Positions 7,130 through 14,977 of a stretch of 32,501 bases of DNA are shown here, in pieces. This DNA comes from Thalassocella blandensis (GTDB lineage Bacteria > Pseudomonadota > Gammaproteobacteria > Pseudomonadales > Cellvibrionaceae). Location of the stretch: NCBI GenBank assembly GCA_945882995.1, contig CAMCXE010000015.1, positions 1 to 32,501 on the forward strand, written 5' to 3'. Within the stretch, counting starts at the first letter, position 1. Every line of letters starts with the position of its first letter. Position numbers and translations under genes: made by a program. The notes under the pieces were generated by a model. The model was given only the letters and a program-made list of their open reading frames with translations, ran no database searches and was not told where the DNA came from.

Positions 7130-7936
7130 ATGCTGATTTGGACCGTTGCGAATCAAAAAGGCGGGGTGGGTAAAACCACGACCAGTGTGGCCTTGGGCGG
7201 CCTAGCGGCCCAGCAGGGGCTGCGGGTTTTGCTGGTGGATATGGACCCTCAAGGGTCTCTAAGTTGCTACTTTCGCCAAAACCCCGACACACAAAACGCC
7301 AGCACTTTCACCCTTTTTCAGGAGCGTAAAAACCTATCCACCGACCTAGTTGGGCAGCTGGTTACGCAAACCGCATTTCCCGGTTTGAGCGTGTTGCCCT
7401 CGTCCGTGGGCTTGGCGACGCTTGAGCGGCAGGTTATAGGTGCGGATGGTATGGGCTTGGTGTTAGGCCGCAGCCTCGCGTTATTGGACGATGATTTTGA
7501 TTTGGCAATTATTGACTGCCCACCGGTGCTGGGGGTTTTGATGATTAACGCCCTGGCCGCCTGTCAGCAATTAATTATGCCGGTGCAGACGGAGTTTTTA
7601 GCCCTAAAGGGTACGGAGCGTATGCTCAATACCTTGCAGATGATTGGGCGATCCCGCCGTCAACCGCTGCCTTATATTATGTTGCCCACCATGTTTGATC
7701 GGCGCACTCAAGCGTCTGTGGCCAGTTTGCGCACCTTGCGTAATACCTATGAGGACCGGGTGTGGGCCGGACGAATTCCCGTGGATACCAAACTGCGTGA
7801 TGCCAGCCGCTTAGGGCTGCCGCCCCACGTCTATAGCGAAGACTCCCACGGCATAGAGGCCTATCGCAGTTTTTACGCTCATATTCTGCCGGTGAAAGCT
7901 GTGCGTCGCGTTCAAGCCCAGGTAGATCCCCGATGA
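7130..7936 (+). CDS. parC: ParA-like ATPase of the polar chemotaxis system (ParC)
   Basis: The 268-residue protein is a ParA/MinD-type P-loop ATPase: deviant Walker A KGGVGKTT at 10-17, DMDPQGS at 38-43, and Walker B-like FDLAIIDCPP near 123-132. No N-terminal DNA-binding domain is present, as in short ParA proteins that place cargo. Directly followed by a ParP-like protein and CheW, it corresponds to ParC, which in Vibrio and Pseudomonas localises chemotaxis arrays to the pole through ATP-dependent cycling. Its stop overlaps the next start (ATGA at 7933-7936), indicating translational coupling. In related genomes cheA, cheB and motor genes precede it; here cmoM does. Confidence 0.87.
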   Translation: MLIWTVANQKGGVGKTTTSVALGGLAAQQGLRVLLVDMDPQGSLSCYFRQNPDTQNASTFTLFQERKNLSTDLVGQLVTQTAFPGLSVLPSSVGLATLERQVIGADGMGLVLGRSLALLDDDFDLAIIDCPPVLGVLMINALAACQQLIMPVQTEFLALKGTERMLNTLQMIGRSRRQPLPYIMLPTMFDRRTQASVASLRTLRNTYEDRVWAGRIPVDTKLRDASRLGLPPHVYSEDSHGIEAYRSFYAHILPVKAVRRVQAQVDPR

Positions 7937-8835
7937 CTGTCGAGTCTGGCCGCAGCGCACTGCAGCACTACCTTGTCGATTTATTGACACCGGAAACCGT
8001 CGTGGTCGAATCTGTTCCTGACCTAGCGCAGCCCCCGTTGGGACTGGCTGATCGACCGAGTTCAACCCCCTTGCCCCGTATCGCAGGTTCGAAGGCTGTT
8101 GCAAACCCGCGCCCAAAAATCGAGGATTTGGCCGCGCCTTTGCCTCCCACGAAACTCGCCGAGGCGGATATAGCTCGCCTGCAGGCTTTGCTGGATCACC
8201 AGTTTACGATCGCCCCCGCGGTACCGCTGGAAACGGCCGCGGTCAGTGTTCCTTTTGTTGAGCGTGAAGTGGTGGCAAAGGTTTCGACACCTCCAAAACC
8301 CGCCGCTCCGCTGGTCCCGGAGCCTTTGCTGGAGCCGCAGGCGGCTCTGCAACCGAGTAAGACTGTAGAACCTGCTCGGCCGGCTTGGGCGACCGGCCAG
8401 TTCGATGTGTTGTTGCTGAAAGTTTCCGGGCTTTCAATTGCGGTGCCATTGGTGGCACTGGGGCATATTTACCCAATAACCCGCGCTTTAAACCATATCC
8501 CGGGGCAGGCCGCTTGGTTTATGGGGCTTTTGAGGGTGGGGGATCTCGCGGTGCGCACATTAAACACGGCAATGTTTGTGATGCCGGAGCGCTATACACC
8601 TGACTTTTTGGACACGGCCAAGTATGTGGTGACGCTAGACACTCTACCCTGGGGTTTGGCAGTGGATGAGGTTGAGCAGCCAATTTCCATTGCAGCGGAC
8701 GATGTCACTTGGCGCCAGCAGCGCAGCAAGCGGCCGTGGCTGGCAGGTACTGTGAAGTCTCAAATGTGTGCACTGCTAGATATCCCAGAAATGGCCAAAC
8801 TGCTTATCGCTAGCGAGCCGTCGGTTTGTTGTTGA
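7933..8835 (+). CDS. parP: ParP-like CheW-domain protein (array localisation adaptor)
   Basis: The 300-residue protein has an N-terminal half rich in Pro, Ala and charged residues (about 1-150, probably disordered) and a C-terminal CheW-like domain starting near WATGQFDVLLLKVSGL (about 152-167), with GLLRVGDLAVRTLNTA and LPWGLAVDEVEQ as typical CheW strands. This is the layout of ParP, whose C-terminal domain binds CheA and receptors while the protein also contacts ParC, stabilising polar arrays. Coupling to parC by a 4-bp ATGA overlap and cheW downstream support the assignment. A poorly conserved linker is expected in the family. The symbol is by context and architecture, not by close sequence recall. 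Confidence 0.8.
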   Translation: MTVESGRSALQHYLVDLLTPETVVVESVPDLAQPPLGLADRPSSTPLPRIAGSKAVANPRPKIEDLAAPLPPTKLAEADIARLQALLDHQFTIAPAVPLETAAVSVPFVEREVVAKVSTPPKPAAPLVPEPLLEPQAALQPSKTVEPARPAWATGQFDVLLLKVSGLSIAVPLVALGHIYPITRALNHIPGQAAWFMGLLRVGDLAVRTLNTAMFVMPERYTPDFLDTAKYVVTLDTLPWGLAVDEVEQPISIAADDVTWRQQRSKRPWLAGTVKSQMCALLDIPEMAKLLIASEPSVCC

Positions 8836-8888
8836 TCGGCGGCGCAGCTCCTCTAGCTGAGGGGCGCACCGCTGGGATTGCCGGGGAT

Positions 8889-8903
8889 GACGGGTTACCC
8901 GTC
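8889..8903. promoter_or_regulatory. Palindrome upstream of the cheW promoter
   Basis: GACGGGTTACCCGTC is a perfect 7+1+7 palindrome ending 30 bp before the -24 element of the candidate sigma-54 promoter. Such a palindrome could be an activator or repressor site. The evidence is only its symmetry and position. It could also belong to the 3' end of the parP transcript, but no T-run follows. Confidence 0.35.
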
Positions 8904-8933
8904 GAAAGCTAATACGGCGCCTAAGCCGAGCAG

Positions 8934-8949
8934 TGGCATAGATGCTGCT
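8934..8949 (+). promoter_or_regulatory. Candidate sigma-54 promoter of cheW
   Basis: TGGCATAGATGCTGCT matches the -24/-12 consensus TGGCAYR-N4-TTGCW at 11 of 12 fixed positions, with the obligatory GG and GC ten bases apart. The only deviation is C for the first T of the -12 block. Transcription would start near 8960, leaving a leader of about 55 nt. Sigma-54 with FleQ-type activators drives many polar flagellar genes, so the placement makes sense. Confidence 0.65.
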
Positions 8950-8962
8950 GTGGACTATATTT

Positions 8963-8995
8963 AGGCGGGAACTAACTATTTATTGACGCCCGCCT
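8963..8995 (+). other. Stem-loop at the start of the cheW leader
   Basis: AGGCGGG at 8963-8969 pairs perfectly with CCCGCCT at 8989-8995 around a 19-nt loop. It begins within a few bases of the start predicted from the sigma-54 element and ends before the GAGAGGAAA ribosome-binding site (about 9001-9009). It may stabilise the 5' end of the mRNA. Function is inferred from position only. Confidence 0.5.
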
Positions 8996-9014
8996 ACCGG
9001 CGAGAGGAAATTTC

Positions 9015-9512
9015 ATGGCCACTAACGTAAGCGCCACTACTGGCAAACTAAAAACCAGCGATGACCCAATTTTGCAATGGGTAACATTTCACCTCTCTGG
9101 GGAGACCTACGGAGTCAATGTGATGCAGGTGCAAGAAGTCCTGCGTTACACCGAAATTGCGGCAGTACCCGGCGCGCCAAGTTATGTTTTAGGCATTATT
9201 AACCTGCGCGGTAATGTAGTGACGGTCATCGATACACGTCATCGCTTTGGGTTGGACCCCGGCGAGACTACCGACAATACCCGCATTGTGATCATTGAGG
9301 CTGAAAAACACGTGGTCGGGATTTTAGTCGACAGTGTTGCTGAGGTGGTTTACCTGCGACAGTCGGAAATTGAAACCGCGCCAAGTGTTGGCAACGAAGA
9401 AAGCGCGAAATTTATTCAGGGTGTCTGCCATAAAAACAATGAACTATTGATTCTTATCGAGTTAGATAAATTAATTACGGATGATGAGTGGGCAGATATG
9501 GGTGGCTTTTAG
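9015..9512 (+). CDS. cheW: Chemotaxis coupling protein CheW
   Basis: The 165-residue protein is a single CheW domain: QWVTFHLSGETYGVNVMQVQEVLRY after a short Thr/Ser-rich lead, then VPGAPSYVLGIINLRGNVVTVIDTR, the highly conserved receptor/CheA-binding signature with the invariant Arg of NLRG. CheW bridges chemoreceptors and the CheA kinase in polar arrays. It follows parP after 179 bp that hold a candidate sigma-54 promoter and a leader stem-loop, so it can be transcribed independently of parC-parP. The start has GAGAGGAAA about six bases upstream. No cheA is in the window. Confidence 0.96.
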   Translation: MATNVSATTGKLKTSDDPILQWVTFHLSGETYGVNVMQVQEVLRYTEIAAVPGAPSYVLGIINLRGNVVTVIDTRHRFGLDPGETTDNTRIVIIEAEKHVVGILVDSVAEVVYLRQSEIETAPSVGNEESAKFIQGVCHKNNELLILIELDKLITDDEWADMGGF

Positions 9513-9636
9513 TTTAGCCTACAGGTGCAGACTAGAGGCTGGGTAATCTAGTCGTTTCAACGACTGACTGGCCTAGACATTAAACTGGCCAAAAATTGCG
9601 GGGGTAATCTGTTGGACTTTATTGCTGGGGAAATTT

Positions 9637-10044
9637 ATGTTGGCGCAACTTAATTTATGGCTACCCTTGGCGAGTGTTGCACTAGCACTGGTAGCGCTGT
9701 ATTTGAGTTTGGGCAACCGCAATAAACTGCGTCAATTGCAGGCCAAACAATTGGCCGATACCGAACGCCTAGAAAAACAACTGAACATGGTTAAAGGCGC
9801 GTCCATGGGAATGGGGCAGCGGATGTTGGTACTTGAGCAAAAACTGCAGGCGGCAACGCCTTCGCGCCGACAACCAACCGCTGATACGGAGGGTTTTAGT
9901 TATACCCAGGCCATGCAGTTGTTTGATCGCGGTGTGGACGCGGCTGCAGTGGCGGCTACCTGTGGCATTTCTCGCTCGGAGGCGCAGCTTATGCAATTAA
10001 TTCGCAATCAAATGAAATCGTCCAACGCTTTGGTTGACCAATAG
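9637..10044 (+). CDS. DUF2802 membrane-anchored protein of the chemotaxis cluster
   Basis: The 135-residue protein has an N-terminal membrane anchor (LWLPLASVALALVALYLSLG), a coiled-coil-prone basic segment (about residues 28-75, KLRQLQAKQLADTERLEK) and a C-terminal helical domain YTQAMQLFDRGVDAAAVAATCG that resembles a helix-turn-helix (DUF2802). Homologues follow cheW at the end of the Pseudomonas fla-che locus, but their function is not established. The ATG at 9637 has GGGG six bases upstream and is preferred to an in-frame TTG at 9622. The next gene starts 8 bp after its stop, so the two are probably co-transcribed. Confidence 0.82.
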   Translation: MLAQLNLWLPLASVALALVALYLSLGNRNKLRQLQAKQLADTERLEKQLNMVKGASMGMGQRMLVLEQKLQAATPSRRQPTADTEGFSYTQAMQLFDRGVDAAAVAATCGISRSEAQLMQLIRNQMKSSNALVDQ

Positions 10045-10052
10045 GGGGCGCT

Positions 10053-10643
10053 GTGGGTGTTTCCATATTGGCGGCGGGATTGAGACTCGCCGGTTTTGGT
10101 GTTGCGATAGGGGCGCTAGTTGGGTGTAGCCTCTATTCGTCCAATAAAACGCTAACATTTGCCGATGCCGAAGGACGTGTGCCTGATGCCGTTTTTGCAG
10201 ATTTAGGTGCGGGCACTATCGGCAAAAATTGGCTGATGGCACAACTCGGTCGGCCAGTTCACGTTGAAGCGCTAAACGCCTCTAGCAGTGTGTGCACTTG
10301 GGCATTGACGCGACGGGAACACCGTCACACAAAATTATTTTTGATTTACAACGGCAATAGTGTTCGCAGTCAGCGCGAATTTTTGCACGTGGTATTTGCC
10401 GGCGATGAGGTGTTGAAACATTGGCAGGATCGAGACGAGTTGGTTAATACCGCTGGGTTATTGAATCCTCGAGAAAACGCTCGTCTTGAGGCGCAGTCCT
10501 CCAACCCTTCCCAAAGCTTAATCGTACCGCGTAGGCCGGATAGCGTAACCACTGTCATTCGCCCCGCAACACCCGCTCAATCCGGATCCACCCCCGATGT
10601 TAGAGCTGCCACTCCCTCAGTGGATTCAGGCTACGATTTATAA
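10053..10643 (+). CDS. Small lipoprotein, function unknown, possible BamE/SmpA-like fold
   Basis: The 196-residue product starts at a GTG with AGGGGG just upstream. A signal peptide ends in the lipobox LVGC with the lipidated cysteine at residue 25. The central part contains NWLMAQLGRPVHVEAL followed by alternating strand-like segments with VCTWALTRREHRHTKLFLIY, a pattern like the helix-strand layout of BamE/SmpA small lipoproteins; this is only a resemblance. The C-terminal 45 residues are Ser/Pro-rich and probably disordered. It lies 8 bp after the DUF2802 gene. I do not recognise a named family. Confidence 0.75.
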   Translation: MGVSILAAGLRLAGFGVAIGALVGCSLYSSNKTLTFADAEGRVPDAVFADLGAGTIGKNWLMAQLGRPVHVEALNASSSVCTWALTRREHRHTKLFLIYNGNSVRSQREFLHVVFAGDEVLKHWQDRDELVNTAGLLNPRENARLEAQSSNPSQSLIVPRRPDSVTTVIRPATPAQSGSTPDVRAATPSVDSGYDL

Positions 10644-10647
10644 AAAT

Positions 10648-10670
10648 AACCCGCCTTGCATGGCGGGGTT
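10648..10670 (-). terminator. Intrinsic terminator between convergent genes
   Basis: CCCGCC at 10650-10655 pairs with GGCGGG at 10662-10667 around a 6-nt loop. Read on the minus strand it is followed by TTATTTTTA, giving a standard terminator for the propeller lipoprotein gene, whose stop is 8 bp away. Read on the plus strand the tail is weaker, but it may also stop transcription from the DUF2802/lipoprotein pair. Confidence 0.7.
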
Positions 10671-10677
10671 CTAGCGT

Positions 10678-13137
10678 TTACTGGGAAACAATCGTACGTT
10701 CACCGGTGGTTAAATCCACAGCAATAATTGCATGCAAAATAGTGTCGGCCACGTAGGCTACGTCAGCATTTTGATCGTAGGCCATGGCCGAAACCTGGCG
10801 CATTCTGTTAAATCCATTCGATGAGGCACTATTAACCAATAGTTTGCGAGCGCCGGTAGCGCCATCGAGAGCCAAAATTCGGTCGTCCTCATTGTCTACT
10901 AGGATGACGCGGTTGCGTTTGGTGTCTGCGGCCATGGTTTTTGGTAGTTTGAATAGCTCAGCTTGGCCGCTGGCATTTTGGCTGAATATCTGGGCTTGTG
11001 ATGAAGTGCTGGTGGAACCGAGCGCTTGGGAATAAATGACGCGTTCAGCGGTATCCAAATAGAAATATAGGCCGGAAAGAGGGTTCCACAGAATGTCACC
11101 CAAATTGGAGCCGAAGCCCACCACAGTGCGATTCCCTTGCGCTAGATCCACGCCAATTAAAGAGCTCTGGTAATAGTAGTTGGAGTAATCAGTGTCATAA
11201 ATGATGGCTTGATTGCGTTGTGGATCGTAGGTTAAGAACTGCGGAACTCCAAGGCTAACCATTCCAGTGACGGAGGGGGTTGTATAGCCGGAAATAAGCT
11301 TGGAGCCCCCGTCGGCTAACGAGATATCTTGTAACGCAGGGGAAAAATAATACTGAATGTTACCTGATGAATCCTTGATGGAGTCACCATTGGGATCTTT
11401 GATATCGTGCCTATAGTTCGCAATAACTAGCAGCCGGTTGTTGGCGCTATCAAGAGACATATCCTTGACCTGGGTGTTAGACCGACTCGACAAGTCCGGC
11501 ACACCGAAACTCGTGAGCGTGCCCACTGTGCTATTGGCCAAATTCAAGTTGGAAATCTCCCCAAATGTTTGTTCCGCTATGTACAAGCGCTGAGTTTGAT
11601 CATCTAAAACCAAACTGGTTGGGGCAAGTACCTGCAGGCGAGTATTTTCGTTAATGCCTAGGTTGCTCGCTAGGTTAGATTTCTTTTGAGTTTCCATATT
11701 TAAAGCGAAAATGGCGGCAAGGCTATCATCGGTAAGGTAAAGGGTGCCGGCAGCGCTATCTACGTTGATGGCTCGGATACGGCGAGTGGCAAAGTTTTTA
11801 TCTGCCACAAGATTGTCGGTCAGTGCGGTGCGCACCCCAGTGGTTAAATCCACTTGGTGGATTTGTGCCGCGTGTTCAGAGCCGCCAGTAGCCGGTACAT
11901 ACCGATAATTGTTCGCGACCCAAGCATAATTGCCGGCAACGGCAAAATCTTGTGCGTCTATAAACCGGTTGGCATAACTAGTATTCGTAACCTGTTTGGG
12001 TCCAGAAACTTCAGTGCGAGCACCTGTGGTGGCATCGAAGGCATAGAGACCGATTTGAATGTCTTTGCCCAACGTGATGTTAGTTAAATACAAGATTCTT
12101 TTGCTGATTTTGTCATAGCGGATACCGGGTACTTTGTCGGGTAGATTGTCGGTATTGGGTTGGGTACTGGTGCTGATTACGGTCTGCGCCTTGGTGTCAA
12201 GATCGACACTGCTTAAGGTGAAGCTTGGGGTGTTGGTGACCGCCTTAGTTGTTGCGTTGGTCGTGGTGATGAGGTTGCCGCCAGAGTCGTAGATGTAAAG
12301 CTTGTTGGTCTCTTCGTCAATTGCCAGCCCGTCCGCTTGGCGGAAAGCGATGGCTGCAGTGTCGTCTGGACCGGTTTGACTCGGACCTTGCATAAAGATA
12401 CTGCGCTCTCCTGCCGTCGCTGGATTTATGCTAACGCTGAGAATGACTGCAGTGAGTAGGCCATTCACCAGCTTGTTGTCGCCGATCAATAACCTTTGGT
12501 GTTTGCTGTCGAGCACCATGGATATAGGTGCCTGCAGTAAGGTGTCTGAGTCTATATTTGCCGAGCTGAAAATTCGGCGTACGCCGGTATTGGTGTCCAC
12601 CGCCAGAATCGCTTTTTGAACACTGTCGTATACATAGAGTTGATGTGAGGATTCATCCAACACGGTTAGACGCGGGGATTGCATGTTGACGATACGTTTA
12701 ACATGAATGACCTGCTCGGCGGCTTGGTGACCCAAGCTATCCTTGGCTGTAACCGTGAAGTCTTTAACCCCCAATTGTAAATTGTCCACTTTAAACTGCC
12801 AGTTGGCGAAATTGTCAGTGGTGGTAACCGGCATGCCGTTAACCAATATTTCCGCAACCCCCGTTTGGTCAGTTGCCGCGCCGCGCAGCGTGATTTTGTC
12901 GCCGTTCGTGGATGTCACTGGGGTGGGGAAGTAAACCTTTACGTCGGGGCCCGCGGTGTCTGGGCCGGGGATGCCGCTGCTGGAGCTAGAACTGCTAGAG
13001 GAACGCGACGAACTTGACGAAGAGCTCGAGGAAGAACTGGTTGAACTGTTGGATGTTTTGTTGCTGCCACCACAAGCACTGACAGCAAGGGCAATGAAAA
13101 GAGGCAAAACGAATTTAAAGCCGGCGGTGTAGGACAT
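10678..13137 (-). CDS. Large lipoprotein with poly-serine linker, Ig-like domain and beta-propeller
   Basis: The 819-residue protein begins with a signal peptide and lipobox (VSAC, Cys22), then a serine tract of about 24 residues (31-54), a linker style typical of Cellvibrio/Saccharophagus secreted proteins. An Ig/cadherin-like domain follows at about 65-150 (ITLRGAATDQTGVAEILVNG). The rest contains roughly ten repeats of about 50-60 residues ending in patterns such as LYVYDSVQKAILAVDTNTG, LYIYDSGGNLITT and IIAVDLTTGERTIV, characteristic of YWTD/NHL-type beta-propeller blades. It is probably tethered to the outer membrane and faces the surface or periplasm; no catalytic motif is seen, so binding is more likely than enzymatic activity. 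It lies 144 bp downstream of the Bat operon, same strand, with a terminator-like hairpin between. Confidence 0.83.
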   Translation of the reverse strand: MSYTAGFKFVLPLFIALAVSACGGSNKTSNSSTSSSSSSSSSSSRSSSSSSSSSGIPGPDTAGPDVKVYFPTPVTSTNGDKITLRGAATDQTGVAEILVNGMPVTTTDNFANWQFKVDNLQLGVKDFTVTAKDSLGHQAAEQVIHVKRIVNMQSPRLTVLDESSHQLYVYDSVQKAILAVDTNTGVRRIFSSANIDSDTLLQAPISMVLDSKHQRLLIGDNKLVNGLLTAVILSVSINPATAGERSIFMQGPSQTGPDDTAAIAFRQADGLAIDEETNKLYIYDSGGNLITTTNATTKAVTNTPSFTLSSVDLDTKAQTVISTSTQPNTDNLPDKVPGIRYDKISKRILYLTNITLGKDIQIGLYAFDATTGARTEVSGPKQVTNTSYANRFIDAQDFAVAGNYAWVANNYRYVPATGGSEHAAQIHQVDLTTGVRTALTDNLVADKNFATRRIRAINVDSAAGTLYLTDDSLAAIFALNMETQKKSNLASNLGINENTRLQVLAPTSLVLDDQTQRLYIAEQTFGEISNLNLANSTVGTLTSFGVPDLSSRSNTQVKDMSLDSANNRLLVIANYRHDIKDPNGDSIKDSSGNIQYYFSPALQDISLADGGSKLISGYTTPSVTGMVSLGVPQFLTYDPQRNQAIIYDTDYSNYYYQSSLIGVDLAQGNRTVVGFGSNLGDILWNPLSGLYFYLDTAERVIYSQALGSTSTSSQAQIFSQNASGQAELFKLPKTMAADTKRNRVILVDNEDDRILALDGATGARKLLVNSASSNGFNRMRQVSAMAYDQNADVAYVADTILHAIIAVDLTTGERTIVSQ

Positions 13138-13190
13138 AACAAAAAAACCTTGAGGAAGTTGCTGGGCCTAGGGCCGCAATGTAGACGATG

Positions 13191-13226
13191 CAGAAAAAGA
13201 GGCCGCGCATTGTAAGGGCTGCGCGG
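13191..13226 (-). terminator. Probable terminator of the MoxR/Bat operon
   Basis: On the minus strand CCGCGC (13226-13221) pairs with GCGCGG (13208-13203) around a 12-nt loop and is followed by CCTCTTTTTCTG. It lies about 55 bp after the batD stop and 54 bp before the lipoprotein start, so it may separate the two transcription units. The loop is long and the T-run is interrupted, so efficiency is uncertain. Confidence 0.5.
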
Positions 13227-13281
13227 GTTGGATACTAGAACGGTTTGCAGGCAAGTCCGCAGGGTTTGGGTTTGCCGAGCT

Positions 13282-14973
13282 TTAGTAGAGAGAATCCAAA
13301 TCCGCGTCCTCGTGTTTGCCGCGTGATTTGTGCTTCTGTCGCCAGTCTTGCAGTCGCTGGAGCAGTGTTTCCCCTTGCCAAGCGTTGAATTCGTTACCAA
13401 ATAAGCACTTGTCTAAAAGATTCAATTGGGAGCGCAAGTTGGCGTCGTCCAGCCAATCGGCCACTTGGGTTAACTGACTAATCCTTTTGCCCGTGCTGGC
13501 CGCAGCCCAATGTACCAGCGAGTCTCGAGCGTGTTTTGCATCTCCCTCAGTGCAGGCCTGTTGCAGTGCGCGAAAGTGCTCGTCAGCGGTGAGCGTCGGT
13601 GGTTTGGGCACAACAACATCGAGGCTGTTGGCTTGGCGCGAACGCTGACGCCACCAGAGCCAAGCAAACAATACGTTTGATAGCGTTAAGCCGCCAGCGA
13701 TGTAGATCGAAATGCCGATAGGGTTGGCTTGTGTACAGGGTTTTTGATCGGTGACGGGCGCCGCATCGACGCCGGCAACATTAGGCAAGCCGGTAGCGTT
13801 AGTGGGCACAGTAGTCTCAGCCACCATGATGATTTGTTCCGGCAATTCGGCGGTTTGTAAGCGGTTGGCGGTCGTATTCCACCAGAATATTTTTACCGCC
13901 GGTAGGCTAAGGGTGCCCGGCTTGTTAGGCACAATGGCTACAGTTTCGGTGCGGGTAGCGCTCAGACCCGCGTCACTGGCTTGCGTGTTAAGCTCGGGTT
14001 TGTCTGGATAGTACCGCAGCTCATCATTGGTGGTGGGCGGCACTAAACTTGGCAGTTGCTCGGCGCCCGCGCCTTCCGCTGTGAGGGTGAGGGTTCTGGT
14101 GATGGGCTCCCCCACCTTGAATTGGTCGGGTGATTGACTCCAAGATTGGGAGAGCTTGACGTCTTGAGCCGGCAGCCAAGTGGCACTGGCGGGAAACTCG
14201 GCAGGCCGCGGTTTGATGGTAAGTTTTACTTCATCGGTGTTAAGGCGCTGTATGGTGCTGCGGCCCGAACGGAAGCCCAACATACTGCTGGCAGGGTCAT
14301 CGACGTGGACGGTCCAGCGTAATGACGGTAGGGTAATTTCACCACTTTTGTCAGTAGAAACGGCCACCACAAATTCCATTACATTGTATTCTCGGTGCCC
14401 CACCATGGTCGTGTATTCCTTGCGCGGTAGTTCTGTGGTGCGCACATCGGGGAGTTGAAAGAGGTGCGGCTCCAAGTTGGATAGGGACACCGCATAATAG
14501 AGCTTAAAGCTCAGCCGAATTTGCTCTTGTACAAAAGCCGTAGTTTTATTGGCGGTGGTTTCAAGGAATACGTCCTTACCTCCGGCTTGAACGCCAGCCT
14601 GGCCCTGTTCGGTGACCGTGACGTTAAGGCCTTTACTGGTGGTGCCGTCAATTTCGAAGGGGGGGATCAGCAGCTGACCGGCGCTTTTGGGTGCCAGCAC
14701 AAAGTGCCACTGGGTAGTACTGATAGCGCGGCCATTGGTGACACTGAACGAGCTAGATTGACTGCGTTGCAATATGTCGAAACTGCTTTCCAGTAGGTCT
14801 AGATTTGGCGAGTCACTGCTACGCCCGTCGTAGGAAATTTGTAGGTTAATCGTGTCTTCGAGGCTGATCTGGTCGCGATCAATCCGTGCCGTGAGCGTAT
14901 CGGCCATGACCATCGCATGGCTGAACAGGAAAAAAAACCCGCACAAAATGGGGTGTAACCAGCGTAATTGCAT
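13282..14973 (-). CDS. batD: BatD-like protein (oxygen tolerance family)
   Basis: The 563-residue protein has a signal peptide (MQLRWLHPILCGFFFLFSHAMVMA) and a long periplasmic part of Ig-like strands typical of BatD: TARIDRDQISLEDTINLQIS at the start, LDLLESSFDILQRSQSSS, and a second block near VKLSQSWSQSPDQFKVGEPI. One transmembrane helix (about 415-435, SIYIAGGLTLSNVLFAW) and a cytosolic helical tail follow. BatD is thought to be the periplasmic arm of the MoxR/Bat complex at the inner membrane; its activity is unknown. It starts 4 bp after the BatB/C stop and is last in the operon. Confidence 0.88.
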   Translation of the reverse strand: MQLRWLHPILCGFFFLFSHAMVMADTLTARIDRDQISLEDTINLQISYDGRSSDSPNLDLLESSFDILQRSQSSSFSVTNGRAISTTQWHFVLAPKSAGQLLIPPFEIDGTTSKGLNVTVTEQGQAGVQAGGKDVFLETTANKTTAFVQEQIRLSFKLYYAVSLSNLEPHLFQLPDVRTTELPRKEYTTMVGHREYNVMEFVVAVSTDKSGEITLPSLRWTVHVDDPASSMLGFRSGRSTIQRLNTDEVKLTIKPRPAEFPASATWLPAQDVKLSQSWSQSPDQFKVGEPITRTLTLTAEGAGAEQLPSLVPPTTNDELRYYPDKPELNTQASDAGLSATRTETVAIVPNKPGTLSLPAVKIFWWNTTANRLQTAELPEQIIMVAETTVPTNATGLPNVAGVDAAPVTDQKPCTQANPIGISIYIAGGLTLSNVLFAWLWWRQRSRQANSLDVVVPKPPTLTADEHFRALQQACTEGDAKHARDSLVHWAAASTGKRISQLTQVADWLDDANLRSQLNLLDKCLFGNEFNAWQGETLLQRLQDWRQKHKSRGKHEDADLDSLY

Positions 14974-14977
14974 AGGG

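Noticed and set aside
8904-8932. Possible sigma-28 promoter (GAAAGCTA with GCCGAGCA) before cheW
   Set aside because: The spacing is two bases too long and the -35 match is poor; the sigma-54 element just downstream is far better.
9550-9565. Hairpin AGTCGTT/AACGACT after cheW, considered as a terminator
   Set aside because: The loop is only two bases and no T-run follows.
9600-9620. Sigma-54-like sequence TGGCCAAAAATTGCG before the DUF2802 gene (9587-9601)
   Set aside because: GG and GC are nine bases apart, one short of the strict spacing needed.
12983-13048. Repetitive DNA that looked like a tandem repeat
   Set aside because: It is the serine codon run of the lipoprotein linker, using mixed serine codons, not a nucleotide-level repeat.
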